A stretch of DNA of 64,000 nucleotides. It comes from Robertkochia sediminum (GTDB lineage: Bacteria; Bacteroidota; Bacteroidia; Flavobacteriales; Flavobacteriaceae). Positions 17,144-26,520 of the stretch are shown here, piece by piece. The stretch spans positions 1 through 64,000 of the forward strand of contig NZ_JADMKT010000079.1 in NCBI RefSeq assembly GCF_016786255.1, read 5' to 3'. Position 1 is the first letter of the stretch; the number at the start of each line of letters is the position of its first letter. A model generated the notes under the pieces. That model was not told the DNA's origin, did not search any database, and saw nothing but the letters and a program-made list of their open reading frames with translations. The translations under genes were made by a program, and so were the position numbers.

Positions 17144-18460
17144 TTATAATCTTACATCCGCCCTATCTCCCAAAACACCCTTCACATCATACACCAGGGT
17201 GTTCGAATTCTTGATGGCATCGATATCCATTTCTAAAAATTCCTTATGGGCTACGGTGAGCACGATAGCATCAAAATGCTCCTCGGGGATCTCTGAGACA
17301 ATATCCAGGCCATATTCTGCCTGTACCTCCTGAATACTTGCCCAGGGGTCGTATACGGTGATCTCAGTCTGGTATTCTTCAAGGGTGTGGATCACATCGA
17401 TCACTCGGGTATTACGCACGTCCGGACAGTTCTCCTTAAAGGTAATTCCCAGAACGAGGATCTTGGCGCCCTTTACCTTAATATCTCTTAGGATCATATG
17501 GCGCACCACTTCCTGCCCTACGTAAGACCCCATGGAGTCATTAAGACGTCGTCCTGCAAGGATGATCTGCGGGTGGTACCCCACCTCCTGGGCCTTGGCT
17601 GCAAGGTAGAACGGATCCACCCCGATGCAATGTCCACCAACCAGTCCGGGTTTAAAGGGCAAAAAGTTCCACTTGGTACCTGCCGCTTCCAGTACCGCAT
17701 GGGTATCGACATTCAGCAAATTAAAGATCTTGGCCAGTTCATTAACGAAAGCGATGTTGATATCCCGCTGACTATTTTCGATCACCTTAGAGGCTTCCGC
17801 CACCTTGATCGACGGAGCAAGGTGGGTACCTGCTTTGATCACACTTTTATACAGGTCGTCAACGATCTTGCCTACTTCCGGTGTTGACCCTGAGGTCACT
17901 TTTAAGATCTTTTCTACGGTGCGTTCCTTATCCCCCGGATTTATGCGCTCTGGAGAATACCCTGCATAGAAATCCTCATTGAATTTGAGTCCGCTAACGG
18001 CTTCCAGGACGGGCACACATTCCTCCTCGGTCACCCCCGGGTTCACAGTACTCTCATAGATGGCGATATTCCCTTTTTTAAGTACCTTCCCTACGGCCTC
18101 ACTGGCTTTGATGAGTGGAGTAAGTACGGGCTGATTGTGTTTGTCTACCGGCGTGGGAACAGTGACGATATAAATAGTACAATGTTGGATATCACTGAGG
18201 TTTGAAGAGCAATAAAGCCCCGGCTTTTCCGGATCAGAAAGATCCTTAAGCAATACCGCTTGCAGAAGGTGATCATCTACCTCCAGCGTATGATCATGCC
18301 CGCCATTGAGCTCATCGACCCGCTGCTGATTGATATCGAATCCTACGGTAGGGTATTTGGTCGCAAACAGACGCGCCAGTGGTAAACCAACATAGCCAAG
18401 ACCAATGATCGCAATCTTAATGTCTTTACTCAGGGGAACAGTATTAGGCATAGGTAACAA
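17144..18460 (-). CDS. UDP-HexNAc 6-dehydrogenase, TviB/VipA type
   Basis: 438 residues, full length for UDP-sugar 6-dehydrogenases. NAD-binding IAIIGLGYVGLPLARLF near residue 16, the TVPTP motif (VTVPTPVDKHNQP), GYSPERINPGDK, central KVAEASKVIENSQRDINIA, and the catalytic Cys in GLVGGHCIGVDPFYLAAKA (about residue 270). C-terminal ITFKENCPDVRNTRVIDV is characteristic of the Vi-antigen TviB group, which oxidises UDP-GlcNAc (or UDP-GalNAc) to the uronic acid. No TviC epimerase is visible in the window, so GlcNAcA is the simplest product. It has its own terminator and is separated from the WecA-like gene by another. Confidence 0.9.
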   Translation of the reverse strand: MLPMPNTVPLSKDIKIAIIGLGYVGLPLARLFATKYPTVGFDINQQRVDELNGGHDHTLEVDDHLLQAVLLKDLSDPEKPGLYCSSNLSDIQHCTIYIVTVPTPVDKHNQPVLTPLIKASEAVGKVLKKGNIAIYESTVNPGVTEEECVPVLEAVSGLKFNEDFYAGYSPERINPGDKERTVEKILKVTSGSTPEVGKIVDDLYKSVIKAGTHLAPSIKVAEASKVIENSQRDINIAFVNELAKIFNLLNVDTHAVLEAAGTKWNFLPFKPGLVGGHCIGVDPFYLAAKAQEVGYHPQIILAGRRLNDSMGSYVGQEVVRHMILRDIKVKGAKILVLGITFKENCPDVRNTRVIDVIHTLEEYQTEITVYDPWASIQEVQAEYGLDIVSEIPEEHFDAIVLTVAHKEFLEMDIDAIKNSNTLVYDVKGVLGDRADVRL

Positions 18461-18663
18461 TTATTTACTTAAAAGTATTAAATACCGAATATATGCACGT
18501 TCTTTTTATGGGATAATGGACAAAAAGAAATTCTCCACCGATTAGAAGCTTTTTCTGTCAGGGAAATATTTAAAATAGGACAGCATGAGATAACTCCATC
18601 ATGATTCTATTAGTCAATAGTTTTCATTTACCCTATTACTTATTACCTATTACTTGTTACCTC

Positions 18664-18692
18664 AATAAAAAAAGCCTCCACAAGGGAAGCTT
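18664..18692 (-). terminator. Rho-independent terminator after the WecA-like gene
   Basis: On the minus strand GAAGCTTCCC pairs with GGAGGCTTT around TTGT, followed by a T-rich tract. Sequence is nearly the same as the terminator at 17071-17104. The rest of the 18461-18766 spacer holds TTACC-type heptads and no gene. Confidence 0.7.
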
Positions 18693-18766
18693 CTAAAGTA
18701 AGTTGTATGTTTTATTTAAGCAACGGTAAGTCTAATTCACAATTCATAATTCACCATTCACAATTT

Positions 18767-19936
18767 TTATGACGCTCGTTTCACCTTCGGAATCCAGATC
18801 AGCGGCGGTTGCTTACGGTTATTGGTCTTTAAGATCGACTTCAGGCGTTTACGCACCAACATACGCTTCTTAAGGTTTTTAAATCCTCTCGACAAGCGAT
18901 AGGTAGTAAATAAGAGGACAAGTACCGATACAATAAAGATACCTCCAAGTACCAGGTAATTATCAAAGTTGGCCCCCAGGAACATCATCACTGCCACAAA
19001 GAAGCTGGAGAACAGTGCTATGATAAAACTGGCACGACGATGACTCAGATGCAGGTGATCGATAAGGAGGTGATGGATATGGTTACGATCCGGATCAAAA
19101 GGCGAACGCCCTTTCATGAGTCGTAATACGAAAACCCTTCCTGTATCGAACAACGGAATAATAAGGATACTCATGGCGATGATGGGAAGGATCTCGGGAT
19201 TAAATGGTAATTGCAGGTCGTTATTCGTGCGTAGCGCCAACAATTTGATCGTAAAGGCCGCGATCACTAATCCAACGATCATAGATCCCGTATCGCCCAT
19301 AAAGATCTTACGGGTATTTGAAAGGTTAAAGATCAGGAAGGCTGCCAGGGCACCTGCAAGCGACAAACTCATAAGCGTAAAGAAAGGCTGTCCCGAAATA
19401 TGAAAGAGCACGGCAAACACGGAAAGGATCACAAAGCCGAGCATTCCGGCGAGTCCGTCGATCCCATCGATCAGATTATAGGCATTGATGATCGCGATCA
19501 TGATGAATCCGCTCAAAAAATAATGCACAAAGACCGGTAAGGTCTCGATCCCCATAAATCCGTGAAGATCGGTGATCTCAAAGGTGGAATGTGCCAATAA
19601 AAAACCTACAGAAAGCACCTGTCCAATGAGTTTGGTCTTTGGAGACACTGCAAGGAGATCATCCTTCAGGCCGATCATAAAAAGCATGGTCAGGGCCGGA
19701 ACAAAGTGAAAAGCCACATCACTAGCATCGAACTCATGAACAAAGAACAGGGAAAAACTAAGCACCAGGAAAAAGGCAATACCTCCCAATGTTGGAGTTA
19801 CCTCTTTATGGGAAGAACGATCATTAGGATCGTCAAACAACTTTTTATACTGCACAATCCCGATGATCTTAGGTATAAGCAGGTAGGCCAGAAAAAAGCC
19901 TCCGATAAAGCTTAGACAAAGGTAGAGATATAACAT
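18767..19936 (-). CDS. Undecaprenyl-phosphate HexNAc-1-phosphate transferase (WecA/MraY family)
   Basis: 389 residues with about ten membrane segments. Family motifs are all visible: DDPNDRSSHKEVTPTLGG early in the chain, the Mg-binding GLKDD, AYNLIDGIDGLAGM, the LSNTRKIFMGDTGSM segment, and the C-terminal DRNHIHHLLIDHL His-rich motif. The enzyme transfers HexNAc-1-P from its UDP-sugar to undecaprenyl phosphate on the inner face of the membrane, and so should start the repeat unit. It is the only initiating transferase seen in the locus. The extension after the last membrane segment is basic (FKNLKKRMLVRKRLKS). Confidence 0.9.
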   Translation of the reverse strand: MLYLYLCLSFIGGFFLAYLLIPKIIGIVQYKKLFDDPNDRSSHKEVTPTLGGIAFFLVLSFSLFFVHEFDASDVAFHFVPALTMLFMIGLKDDLLAVSPKTKLIGQVLSVGFLLAHSTFEITDLHGFMGIETLPVFVHYFLSGFIMIAIINAYNLIDGIDGLAGMLGFVILSVFAVLFHISGQPFFTLMSLSLAGALAAFLIFNLSNTRKIFMGDTGSMIVGLVIAAFTIKLLALRTNNDLQLPFNPEILPIIAMSILIIPLFDTGRVFVLRLMKGRSPFDPDRNHIHHLLIDHLHLSHRRASFIIALFSSFFVAVMMFLGANFDNYLVLGGIFIVSVLVLLFTTYRLSRGFKNLKKRMLVRKRLKSILKTNNRKQPPLIWIPKVKRAS

Positions 19937-20107
19937 AGCAGGTCGTTAGTTTCGAGGGTAAATGTAGTTAAATTATTGTGAAAATCATTTACGGGAATCC
20001 GTAAGTTAATGTTTTTTAATCAGACACTTATATAAGTATTAAAACTATAATGGTCGTTAAGAAGGAGATTTAATAATAAAAATAAAACTCATAAGAATAT
20101 TGCCAAT

Positions 20108-20665
20108 CTAAAACTCCGAATTAATCTGCTTTCTCCGTTCTTCCTCGATCAGTTGTTGGAACTTCTTGCTTTCATAAAGTACGGAATGTAAAATGTTGTA
20201 ATCCTCACCGTATAGCTTTTGCTGGATGATCACATCCTCATTACTCCAAACATTATACAAAACCACGTCACCCTGGCTTAAGGCGTGACCAATAAATCCG
20301 GGATTGTCCTTCCAGTTGGTTACCTTCCATTCTTCTTCACTTTTCTCTGGTCTACCATATTTATCAGTGAGAATAGATTGAATGCGTTCATAATCTTCAA
20401 CATACTCATTCTGATTTGTATGATCATTATTAAAGATATAGGACGCCTTACAAAGGGTATCCTTTATAAAAAAATAACCAACCATTGCCTCCATATAAGC
20501 CACAGTAGTTTTATAAAGCACCAATTGTTCCGTATTCATATCTGGCTCTCCTCCTTCTGCTTGAATAACTTCAGCTCTGCTCATACCCCATGTGGTATTT
20601 CGAAAGTCCTGTGCATTTACCAAAGTACTGCATAGTATAGTCATTGTTAAAACGAATATCTTCAT
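20108..20665 (-). CDS. Secreted or periplasmic protein of unknown function
   Basis: 185 residues. A signal peptide with cleavage after VNA (MKIFVLTMTILCSTLVNAQDF) is clear. The mature part begins FRNTTWGMSRAEVIQAEGGEPD, a start shared by many small Bacteroidota secreted proteins that test a difference between predicted and observed values, but I cannot name a function. No further membrane segment. It lies between polysaccharide genes with spacers of more than 100 bp on both sides and may be unrelated to them. Confidence 0.65.
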   Translation of the reverse strand: MKIFVLTMTILCSTLVNAQDFRNTTWGMSRAEVIQAEGGEPDMNTEQLVLYKTTVAYMEAMVGYFFIKDTLCKASYIFNNDHTNQNEYVEDYERIQSILTDKYGRPEKSEEEWKVTNWKDNPGFIGHALSQGDVVLYNVWSNEDVIIQQKLYGEDYNILHSVLYESKKFQQLIEEERRKQINSEF

Positions 20666-20786
20666 GTCAACTGTAATTTATTATTCCTTCATTGTATCAA
20701 TTTCATAGCCCTGTCTAAAAATGAGATCGAAAGTATTGACGAACATAAATCAAAGAGTACACCATTACTTCTTGTACAAATTATCA

Positions 20787-21866
20787 CTAAAACAGGGTTG
20801 CATATTGCTCGGCGATCTTTACCCAGCGATATTGGCTATTTGCGATAGAGCCCATGTGAACTCCGACATCCCGGATATCGGCTATTGATATGGTATCTAC
20901 CAATTCTTTGAGTTCTGCCGCATCTTTAAAGTATATTGCCTTATTTGAAGTGCTCTCCCGATTATAAGCTACATCAAATGCAATAATGGGCAATTCCAGG
21001 TACATGGCTTCAACAAGGCTCGGATTGGTACCACCGGCACTATGTCCGTGAATATAGGCATGGGCGTTCGAGCGAAGTACATCAAGCTTTTCCTGGTCGT
21101 AAATGGGATCTAAAAGCGTAATATTGGAAACAGTACCATAGGTAACTTTCAAATTCTTACCGTATTCACTATTATTCCAGTTTCCTACAATAACCAAAGG
21201 TTTATCTTCAAGCCCCTTAAATGCTTCTAAAACAATATGTATATTGTTTTCCGGTTCTATGCGGCAAACTTTAAAGAAATAAGGGGCCTGAAGAAAAGGG
21301 TATTCTTTCAAAGCCATAGCATTGACCTCCTGTCTTTTTACGTGATCTCCTCCATAGGCGATGAGCGCACTTTTCTTGCCGTATTGTTCCCATACATGGT
21401 CCTGGATCACCTTATTATCGGCAATGACCACATCAGAATATTTTACAGCCAGGCGTTCCGAAAATTTCAGGAACTTGCGTGCAAGGTTACCCCATTTGGC
21501 TCTTTTCCATTCCAAACCGTCAATATTGGTGACGATTCGTTTGCCTGAAATCATTTTGACCAGGGGTAATACTATACAACCGGAAACCCCCAATACCAAC
21601 AGCGTGTCCGCAGTTCTGAAAGATCTTAAAAAGGCTATGATATCGTAGGGAATGCTTTGAATACCATTCGCTTTTAGTGGGATATAACTTAAGGCTGCAT
21701 TATTATAAACATCTAACTGTTCTTGATAATCTACAGAGCTACAAAACACTCTTAAGCTAAACCGGTCGGAAAGATTTCGGGTGAGATGCTCTGTAAGGGT
21801 TTCAAAACCGCCATATTTGGCAGGGATTCCCTGGATACCGATAATTGCTATCCTTTTTTCACTCAT
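20787..21866 (-). CDS. Glycosyltransferase with DUF1972 N-terminus (GT4)
   Basis: 359 residues from the chosen start MSEKRIAIIGIQGIPAKYGGF; an upstream Met would add four residues (MWTL). IGIQGIPAKYGGFETLTEHL is the defining motif of the DUF1972 domain found in rhamnosyl- and other transferases. The C-terminal GT4 half has YFFKVCRIEPENNIHIVLEAF and GHSAGGTNPSLVEAMYLELPIIAFDVAYNRE, with the EAM acidic residue. Because dTDP-rhamnose genes are in the same locus, a rhamnosyl donor is plausible. It overlaps the next upstream gene by 8 bp. Confidence 0.87.
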   Translation of the reverse strand: MSEKRIAIIGIQGIPAKYGGFETLTEHLTRNLSDRFSLRVFCSSVDYQEQLDVYNNAALSYIPLKANGIQSIPYDIIAFLRSFRTADTLLVLGVSGCIVLPLVKMISGKRIVTNIDGLEWKRAKWGNLARKFLKFSERLAVKYSDVVIADNKVIQDHVWEQYGKKSALIAYGGDHVKRQEVNAMALKEYPFLQAPYFFKVCRIEPENNIHIVLEAFKGLEDKPLVIVGNWNNSEYGKNLKVTYGTVSNITLLDPIYDQEKLDVLRSNAHAYIHGHSAGGTNPSLVEAMYLELPIIAFDVAYNRESTSNKAIYFKDAAELKELVDTISIADIRDVGVHMGSIANSQYRWVKIAEQYATLF

Positions 21867-22971
21867 CAGAGTCCACAATTAGTTTATATGCCTTTAGAGT
21901 TTCTCTTGCCGTATCCTTCCAACTATAATTGTTCAGGATCTTATTCCTTAATTCATGGTCGAAATCCTCCATAAATGCCTTTTGAATTGCACTTACCATT
22001 CCATCAATGTGATCAGGTTCGCAATAATAAGCGTAGTCTTCAAAGTAATCCCTTGTATCACCTTTTTCAGTTACAACAAGATTATTTTTCATAACACCTG
22101 CCTCAAGACTGGATAATCCAGGTGTTTCCATCCATGAAGGCAGAACATGTACTTTTGAAAGTTTATAAAATTGCGGAAGATCTTCATGCGGTATCACTCC
22201 TAAAAATGTGCAATTATCACCAGCTTCCTCCTTACACTGCTCGAAATATTTCTTAAAATTGGCTCCGGGCTTTCCTATAAATACGAAATGATAAGGAAGG
22301 TTTTTAGATGCTCGAACAAGATTTAGCTGATTTTTCCTTCCCTCAATCCTGGATACACAAAGCACACAGTCCCTGTAAATTTCATTCTTCTCGTCTATCT
22401 CTACAGTTTCATAATTGAAAGTGTCCAAATCTACCGCATTGGGTATATCTACAAATTGATATGATTTCAAATTGAAGTCCTTGGCAACACGATTCATTTC
22501 TGATACGGAATTCGGTAAGAATACATCGGTATTCGCAATTATTTTTCGTTGTAATCTCTTATGACCATTTAGTAAATAGACCAAGGTTCCTTTACTGACT
22601 TCCCTATTAAGTACAACTCTTGCGATCACCTTAAAATATTCAATAGTAGTGATTGGGAAAAACCTATTTAAAACCTGTAAAATTCCTCCTCGCGCCTTTT
22701 TTTCATATTCCGTATAAGGACCGTAAATAGTTGAGAGTGCTACTTTTTTTGATTGCTTTTTGGCATTTTGGACTTGTAAATAAATATCCTGAGGTCTCAT
22801 GAGATTAAACACATGAACAATATCATACCCATTCAGGTCAGGAGTTAGCTCCATGGTAATATCAACCTGAACGCCTAATTTCTCCAGATACTCTTTTGTT
22901 TTTAAAAGCTGAGTGGTATCTCCTCCTGGAGCTGAAAATAAAGTCTTTCTAGATTGAAACAGGACTTTCAT
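21859..22971 (-). CDS. GT4-family glycosyltransferase
   Basis: 370 residues. N-terminal FSAPGGDTTQLLKTKEYLEKLGVQVD is a donor-independent acceptor-side start seen in capsule GT4 enzymes. The nucleotide-sugar half shows CVLCVSRIEGRKNQLNLVRA and VHVLPSWMETPGLSSLEAGVMKNNLVVTE, where ETPGLSSLE is the EX7E motif. It overlaps both neighbours (23 bp with wecB and 8-20 bp with the DUF1972 transferase), so these three genes are one translationally coupled unit. Acceptor and donor unknown. Confidence 0.87.
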   Translation of the reverse strand: MKVLFQSRKTLFSAPGGDTTQLLKTKEYLEKLGVQVDITMELTPDLNGYDIVHVFNLMRPQDIYLQVQNAKKQSKKVALSTIYGPYTEYEKKARGGILQVLNRFFPITTIEYFKVIARVVLNREVSKGTLVYLLNGHKRLQRKIIANTDVFLPNSVSEMNRVAKDFNLKSYQFVDIPNAVDLDTFNYETVEIDEKNEIYRDCVLCVSRIEGRKNQLNLVRASKNLPYHFVFIGKPGANFKKYFEQCKEEAGDNCTFLGVIPHEDLPQFYKLSKVHVLPSWMETPGLSSLEAGVMKNNLVVTEKGDTRDYFEDYAYYCEPDHIDGMVSAIQKAFMEDFDHELRNKILNNYSWKDTARETLKAYKLIVDSDE

Positions 22972-24088
22972 AAAGTGAGTTTAAAAAATTAAGGATTCGA
23001 AGGCATGCTTTTCCATCACCGTATGGATTCTGTAATTTACTCATAGAATCAAAATAATCCTGATCATCTAGCAGTCTTAATGTTTCTCGGACAATTAAGT
23101 TGATCTCAGTACCCACAAGTTTAACGGTGCCTGCATCAACAGCTTCAGGACGCTCGGTGGTGTCCCTCATTACTAAAACAGGTTTGCCCAAACTAGGCGC
23201 CTCTTCCTGCACACCTCCACTATCTGTAATGATCACTTTTGCCCTATTCATTAACCAAATAAAATCGGGGTATTCCATCGGATCGATCAATAAAATATTG
23301 CTTTGATCTTTTAAAATTCTATTTACCGGTCCCTGGACCTTTGGATTTAAATGCACCGGGTAAACAATTTGCACATCAGGCTTTTCGATAGCTATTTGCT
23401 TCAGAGCCTGACAGATTCTTTCAAATCCTTCTCCATGATTTTCTCTTCGATGCCCGGTGACAAGAATTACATCTCCAGAACCAATTTGATCCGAAAGTTG
23501 TTCAATATATGCGGATGGTTTTGCAGTTACCTTTTTAACGCTTTCCAACAAAGCATCAATAACCGTATTGCCGGTAACTACTATTTGATCTCTTGATATA
23601 CCTTCTTCTAACAAATTTTCTTTGGAAGTTTCGGTAGGGGCAAAATGCCACTTGGTAATTCTGCCGGTTATCTGTCTGTTTGCCTCTTCTGGGAACGGAG
23701 AAGATAGATTTCTAGTCCTTAAACCAGCTTCTATATGACAAATTTGAGCACCAGCATAAAAGGCTGCTATACTACCAGCCATCGTTGTGGTTGTATCACC
23801 ATGTACGAAAACATAGCTCGGTGCAAATTCCTCCAATACGGGCTTGAGACCGGAAATAATGTCCGCAGTTAGAAAATATAAATTCTGGCCAGGCTTCATC
23901 AGATCAAGATCAAAATCGGGTTGTATATCAAAAAAAGTCAACGCCTGATCTAACATCTCACGATGCTGTGCTGTAACGCAAAGTTTGGTAATATATTGAC
24001 TGTTTTTCTTAAACTCTTTAATTAGAGGTGCCATCTTAATGGCCTCGGGCCTTGTACCTAGAATAAATAGTACGCGTATTTTTTCCAT
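22949..24088 (-). CDS. wecB: UDP-N-acetylglucosamine 2-epimerase (non-hydrolysing)
   Basis: 379 residues, the normal length. LGTRPEAIKMAPLIKEF at the N-terminus, VHGDTTTTMAGSIAAFYAG, HIEAGLRTRNLSSPFPEEANRQ, VTGHRREN, and the C-terminal ITDSGGVQEEAPSLGKPVLVMRDTTERPE are all family motifs. It interconverts UDP-GlcNAc and UDP-ManNAc. No WecC-type ManNAc dehydrogenase is obvious here, since the 17144 enzyme looks TviB-like, so ManNAc may be incorporated as such or the dehydrogenase may be broader than predicted. Confidence 0.93.
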   Translation of the reverse strand: MEKIRVLFILGTRPEAIKMAPLIKEFKKNSQYITKLCVTAQHREMLDQALTFFDIQPDFDLDLMKPGQNLYFLTADIISGLKPVLEEFAPSYVFVHGDTTTTMAGSIAAFYAGAQICHIEAGLRTRNLSSPFPEEANRQITGRITKWHFAPTETSKENLLEEGISRDQIVVTGNTVIDALLESVKKVTAKPSAYIEQLSDQIGSGDVILVTGHRRENHGEGFERICQALKQIAIEKPDVQIVYPVHLNPKVQGPVNRILKDQSNILLIDPMEYPDFIWLMNRAKVIITDSGGVQEEAPSLGKPVLVMRDTTERPEAVDAGTVKLVGTEINLIVRETLRLLDDQDYFDSMSKLQNPYGDGKACLRILNFLNSLYESPVSI

Positions 24089-24174
24089 TTACTTGATAAG
24101 TTGTGTTTTTATAAGTCTTATTGTGCTATTAAAAATAAATCGAATTTTACGGAGGCTATTTTAAAGTGATACGC

Positions 24175-25260
24175 TCACTTTGTGCCATCATAGGCAGATA
24201 GAAATTCGAATAATTGTAACCATGGTGCTATGATCTCAATGGCCTCCTCCGCACTCAGTACCCTGTCTTCACGATCCAGGTAAAGGCTCATGATATCTAG
24301 TAAGTAATATTGATAAAGTCGATCAGGATCGGCAATATACTTTTTAAATGTAATGCGCTGCTTAACATAGCCTTTAAAAACCTTTTCCGGAGACCACTTC
24401 TTTACCAGCATGGCCGTTTGGGTATAAAAATGAAAAGCATCCAAATAGGCAGGGTAAGCAGTTTCTGCGTACTCCCAGTCAAAAACGAACAATTTCCCTT
24501 TTTCCACAAACATATTCCAGGGCGTGAAGTCGCGATGGTAAACCGACACCGGAAGTTTAGTGGATTCCAGTTCCTTTAAAACCGCCCGCAACCTTTCCTT
24601 TAAAATATCGAAATCCTTCAATTGAAAACCGGAGATCAAGTCCTGAAATTTCAGCAAGGAATTGTACAATCCTGACTCCTTACATTCAAAGACCTGGCCG
24701 GTCTTTTCCTTAACCGTTGATAAAAAATCCCAATGTAACGGTTTAAGGGTATGATGGGTGAATGATGACTTTGTTTTCCGAGTTGATTGGATGAACAACT
24801 GCTCTTCATTTGATAGAGTACCCAGGTACAAACATTGCGGAACATTATGGATTCCTGCCGAATGCAGTTTATTAAGGATTCGGGTTTCCAGATCAAAATT
24901 CGCTTTAATTCCCGGAACGGAAGATCGTTTTGCATATCCTAGGATGGAATTCTCCTTAAATATTTGAATCACCTGTTTTTGATGTACAGAAGGCGTTCCG
25001 TTAAAAAAAGCGTATTCTAATACCTCAGCATCAAAAACCTGGTGACAGATATCCTGGAAATCCTGAGGTATCGTGTACTCTTGTTTTTCAATATGAAATC
25101 GCTCCAAAACCACGTGTAGACCTTTGACATATGGCAGGTATTTTTTGAGGAGTTGACCTTTAAAACTACTTGGCTGGTACAATTGCAGGCCAGTAGCACA
25201 CCCCTTTTCCGGCATAAACCATTCCTTACCTTCTGCATTTATGAGTTTTAGATATTTCAA
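24175..25260 (-). CDS. Aminoglycoside/choline phosphotransferase-like kinase
   Basis: 361 residues. The C-terminal kinase-like core carries VYHRDFTPWNMFVEKG (Brenner-type HxDxxxxN catalytic loop, here HRDFTPWN) and VFDWEYAETAYPAYLDAFHF (metal-binding Asp). The N-terminal half has no clear nucleotide-binding Gly loop that I can place, apart from KRSSVPGIKANFDLETRIL. The family includes choline and sugar kinases. In a capsule locus it may phosphorylate a glycan component or a small-molecule substituent. It lies between wecB and a GT4 gene, same strand, 12 bp after the latter. Confidence 0.7.
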   Translation of the reverse strand: MKYLKLINAEGKEWFMPEKGCATGLQLYQPSSFKGQLLKKYLPYVKGLHVVLERFHIEKQEYTIPQDFQDICHQVFDAEVLEYAFFNGTPSVHQKQVIQIFKENSILGYAKRSSVPGIKANFDLETRILNKLHSAGIHNVPQCLYLGTLSNEEQLFIQSTRKTKSSFTHHTLKPLHWDFLSTVKEKTGQVFECKESGLYNSLLKFQDLISGFQLKDFDILKERLRAVLKELESTKLPVSVYHRDFTPWNMFVEKGKLFVFDWEYAETAYPAYLDAFHFYTQTAMLVKKWSPEKVFKGYVKQRITFKKYIADPDRLYQYYLLDIMSLYLDREDRVLSAEEAIEIIAPWLQLFEFLSAYDGTK

Positions 25261-25272
25261 TGTCCAAAAAAG

Positions 25273-26520
25273 TTAATTCCTGAGATTTGCAGCTACGGCT
25301 CTAGAGATCAAGGCGGCTATCTCTTTACCTTTGTGGTCCCATGAATAATTCAGTCCTGCCTGGTAAGCATTCTCTCCAATTCCACACCTTAATTCCTCAT
25401 CCAGTAGCTTGATCATGGAACTTGAAAAGTTTTTCACCAATTCATCTCGAGAGGACATGGAGAGAACAATCCCCTCTCCATTCTCAAAGTATCGGGTATA
25501 CCCACCGGTATCTACACAAATCAGAGGTTTTTTAAAGGCCATGGAGTCAAAAGAAACGGTAACTGCACCTTCCTTCAGCGCAGGATTAAGGATAACATCA
25601 CTCTCCGCGAGTTTCTGCTTATAAGCTTCCATAGCAACCTGACCAGTGAGTGTAACATGATCCTGAAGTCCATGCTTTGCGATTAAAGCTTCCAACCGCT
25701 GTTGGTCGGATCCCTTACCAAGAATTTCCAAATGAACATCAGAAGAATAGGCTACCACTTCCTTAAATGCCTCTATGATCAAATCAAAACCTCTCCAAGG
25801 GTCGAGCCTGCCAACCGCCAAATATTTCACCTTTTTATCAAAAGTTACTTTCCCGGATAGTGTGCATGCATCCTGAAGTTCAACTGCAACGTCTGTACAG
25901 ACTTCAGCCTTACCTTGGTGCTTTGAAGGAATACTTTCTTTCGTGCGTCTTGTTTTACATAGAATAAGATCGGCGTGATGGCACCGATTCTTATATCCCA
26001 AGTTGTATTTTAAAGATTTCGCGAGACCTCTTCTGATCCTTTCTATTACTCTCCATTTACGGTCGTATTGGGAAGAAAAGTCCTTAGGTATCTGATCCCC
26101 CACCCCGGTCGGGCCCCAAATGAAAAATTGCTTTCTACCATAGGAACTTACCGGCCAAAGGGCATTCCCATAGGTAAGAAGATGATAGATCTCAATATCA
26201 TTCTCTTTCATTGTTTTCTTAACCAGGGAATTCGTCAATTTTTGCCAAAGTACATAATAAGTGCGGACCCCTCTCAAACCTTTTTTCCAAAAACGTAGTG
26301 ATTTTGGGAGATCATAATAAATAAATTGCGGCGGATTTTCTAAAGGATTCTCAAACAACCAGGTTTCAATAGTATCCTGATTACTTTTTCTGGTCAGCAC
26401 CCAAAGATCAAAATACCTTGACATTTGCAACACCCAATTCCATCCCACTCCAATCTCGGATCCTAAGCCGGGTTCACAGGCATAGGCTGATATGAAAATC
26501 TTTGTTCGATTATTTTTCAT
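25273..26520 (-). CDS. GT4-family glycosyltransferase
   Basis: 415 residues. Start KIFISAYACEPGLGSEIGVGWNWV is the canonical GT4 donor-loop N-terminus of wall and capsule transferases. The nucleotide-sugar half has KYLAVGRLDPWRGFDLIIEAF and SDVILNPALKEGAVTVSFDSMAFKKPLICVD. In the position of the second Glu of EX7E the residue is Asp (EGAVTVSFD), as in a minority of the family. Overlaps the next gene upstream by 4 bp (ATGA). Confidence 0.85.
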   Translation of the reverse strand: MKNNRTKIFISAYACEPGLGSEIGVGWNWVLQMSRYFDLWVLTRKSNQDTIETWLFENPLENPPQFIYYDLPKSLRFWKKGLRGVRTYYVLWQKLTNSLVKKTMKENDIEIYHLLTYGNALWPVSSYGRKQFFIWGPTGVGDQIPKDFSSQYDRKWRVIERIRRGLAKSLKYNLGYKNRCHHADLILCKTRRTKESIPSKHQGKAEVCTDVAVELQDACTLSGKVTFDKKVKYLAVGRLDPWRGFDLIIEAFKEVVAYSSDVHLEILGKGSDQQRLEALIAKHGLQDHVTLTGQVAMEAYKQKLAESDVILNPALKEGAVTVSFDSMAFKKPLICVDTGGYTRYFENGEGIVLSMSSRDELVKNFSSSMIKLLDEELRCGIGENAYQAGLNYSWDHKGKEIAALISRAVAANLRN

